DNA from: a virus
IMG/VR virus record: IMGVR_UViG_3300005581_000130
Location: 1 to 24,450 of that record
Length of the DNA: 24,450 nt
Reading direction: 5' to 3' (one strand)
The position numbers were made by a program, and so were the translations under genes. The first letter of the stretch is position 1. Every line of letters begins with the position of its first letter. The notes under the pieces were generated by a model that did not search any database, was not told the DNA's origin, and saw only the letters and a list, made by a program, of their open reading frames with translations. Below are positions 23,536-24,450 of this stretch, piece after piece.

Positions 23536-24450
23536 ATGACATACTCATCGGGTAGCTTAATTTTAGCCACAGACTATAACGGGTTTGTAAGTACCAACGC
23601 AGGAGCCAATGTCAATGACATTTGGAGCACTGGTAGCGGTGATAAAGGGTATGGCGAAACAGCAGTGCCCACAGTCAGTACATCTGCTACTATTACTGCC
23701 ACACAGTGGGCAACATTAAATAATCGTATTGCTAGTTTAGGCAGCCAGACTGGTACAACTATTACCAGCCGAACCAATCCTGTGGCCGGCGACACCATTG
23801 GCATTTTAGCCGCACTCAACACTGACTTAACAAACTGCACCACCAATCGTGGCAACGCAGTGGGTACAGGTTCACAGTATACAACGTTTTCAGGGTCTAC
23901 TTCGTATACCAGTAACTGGAGTGGCACATTAACTTTTACCCATACAATTTCATTTGCTTCTGCTGATGCCGCACGTTATTTCTTCAACGCCGGTGGCAGA
24001 TTTAAATGGGAAGTTAATAAAACATCAACTGGCAATGGCGGTGATCCAGAATGGAATGACTTGGCCAACACACTCACTGGCGATATATTCTTTACCGGCC
24101 GGGTCAATGGAACATCACAGACCATTGCTGGCACATCATATACTGGCACTCAAAAATCTGGCGGCACAGGAAGTCCTAATACATTAGCTACCACAACTGG
24201 TTGGTATCAACTCACTACGTCGGATACACTGATATATCGTCAATACGCAGACTCCTCACCTTATACCAATAACAATATTGCCTTGTACGCAAGGACTGCT
24301 AGTTCGGGTACACAATTGGTGTTTACCACAAATTGGGTTAACAGTGAAGGTGACACAACTTCGGGTGGAAGCGCAACTGGATCACCATTCAGTAGTTTTG
24401 GAACAGCACCAGCTACAGTGGTAACATATTTCCCACCAAGCGCAACCTAT
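23536..24450 (+). CDS. Tail-fibre/virion structural protein (3'-truncated by window edge)
   Basis: ATG at 23536 with AGGAAG at 23524-23529; the frame is open to the last base, giving 305 residues with no stop. It starts 'MTYSSGSLILATDYNGFV', then 'VNDIWSTGSGDKGYGE', 'ITATQWATLNNRIASLGSQT', 'PVAGDTIGILAALNTDLTN' and 'ASADAARYFFNAGGRFKWEV'. I recognise this plan, including the 'ADAARYFFNAGG' segment, from structural proteins of aquatic T4-like phages, often near the fibre genes. The composition is rich in Gly, Ser, Thr and Asn and low in charged residues, as in beta-rich fibre proteins. It follows the fibre gene by 16 bp, with no clear promoter of its own, although ATTAAATA around the preceding stop codon is a near match. 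The C-terminal part, which might hold the receptor-binding end, is outside the window. Confidence 0.8.
   Translation, partial: MTYSSGSLILATDYNGFVSTNAGANVNDIWSTGSGDKGYGETAVPTVSTSATITATQWATLNNRIASLGSQTGTTITSRTNPVAGDTIGILAALNTDLTNCTTNRGNAVGTGSQYTTFSGSTSYTSNWSGTLTFTHTISFASADAARYFFNAGGRFKWEVNKTSTGNGGDPEWNDLANTLTGDIFFTGRVNGTSQTIAGTSYTGTQKSGGTGSPNTLATTTGWYQLTTSDTLIYRQYADSSPYTNNNIALYARTASSGTQLVFTTNWVNSEGDTTSGGSATGSPFSSFGTAPATVVTYFPPSATY

Overview
The window looks like part of the tail and baseplate module of a T4-related contractile-tailed phage (myovirus) of the kind common in aquatic metagenomes: marine T4-like cyanophages, pelagiphages and relatives. The reasons are a gp5-like central spike, a gp25-like and a gp6-like baseplate wedge protein, several structural protein types I know from such phages, and T4-type late-promoter octamers (NATAAATA) in the intergenic gaps. 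The host cannot be told from the sequence; cyanobacteria, SAR11 or methylotrophs are all possible. All convincing genes are on the + strand and packed tightly (gaps of 3 to 47 bp, or 1 to 4 bp overlaps). I see no RNA genes, CRISPR arrays, insertion sequences or integrase, and no gene-free stretch longer than 50 bases.

Layout. 1-1479: C-terminal part of a probable baseplate hub protein, open at the left edge. 1483-3006: gp5-like spike (OB fold plus beta-helix, no lysozyme domain). 3015-3761: small protein with a lysozyme/transglycosylase-like motif that seems to lack the catalytic residue. 3778-4152: gp25-like wedge protein. 4200-7607: enlarged gp6-like wedge protein. 7607-21352: one 4581-residue protein that takes up more than half of the window. 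21370-21519: a 49-residue gene whose C-terminal half resembles the start of the next gene. 21516-22121: conserved structural protein of 201 residues. 22161-23519: tail-fibre-like protein. 23536 to the right edge: the N-terminal 305 residues of another tail-fibre/structural protein.

The spike, gp25-like, gp6-like order is also the V-W-J order of P2-type phages. The natural reading is that the first five genes form the hub, spike and inner wedge, the giant protein forms the outer or peripheral baseplate (taking the place where T4 has gp7 and later wedge genes), and the last genes form fibres or fibre connectors. Three late-promoter-like octamers (before the gp25-like, gp6-like and fibre genes) would drive them late in infection.

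The most interesting object is the giant protein. I can read in it a degenerate cupredoxin-like domain, two chitin-binding-type (CBM5/12-like) motifs, seven FG-GAP-type repeats that would make one integrin-like seven-bladed beta-propeller with whole beta-domains inserted between blades, and at least seven copies of a beta-module with a 'V.VxxNG' core.
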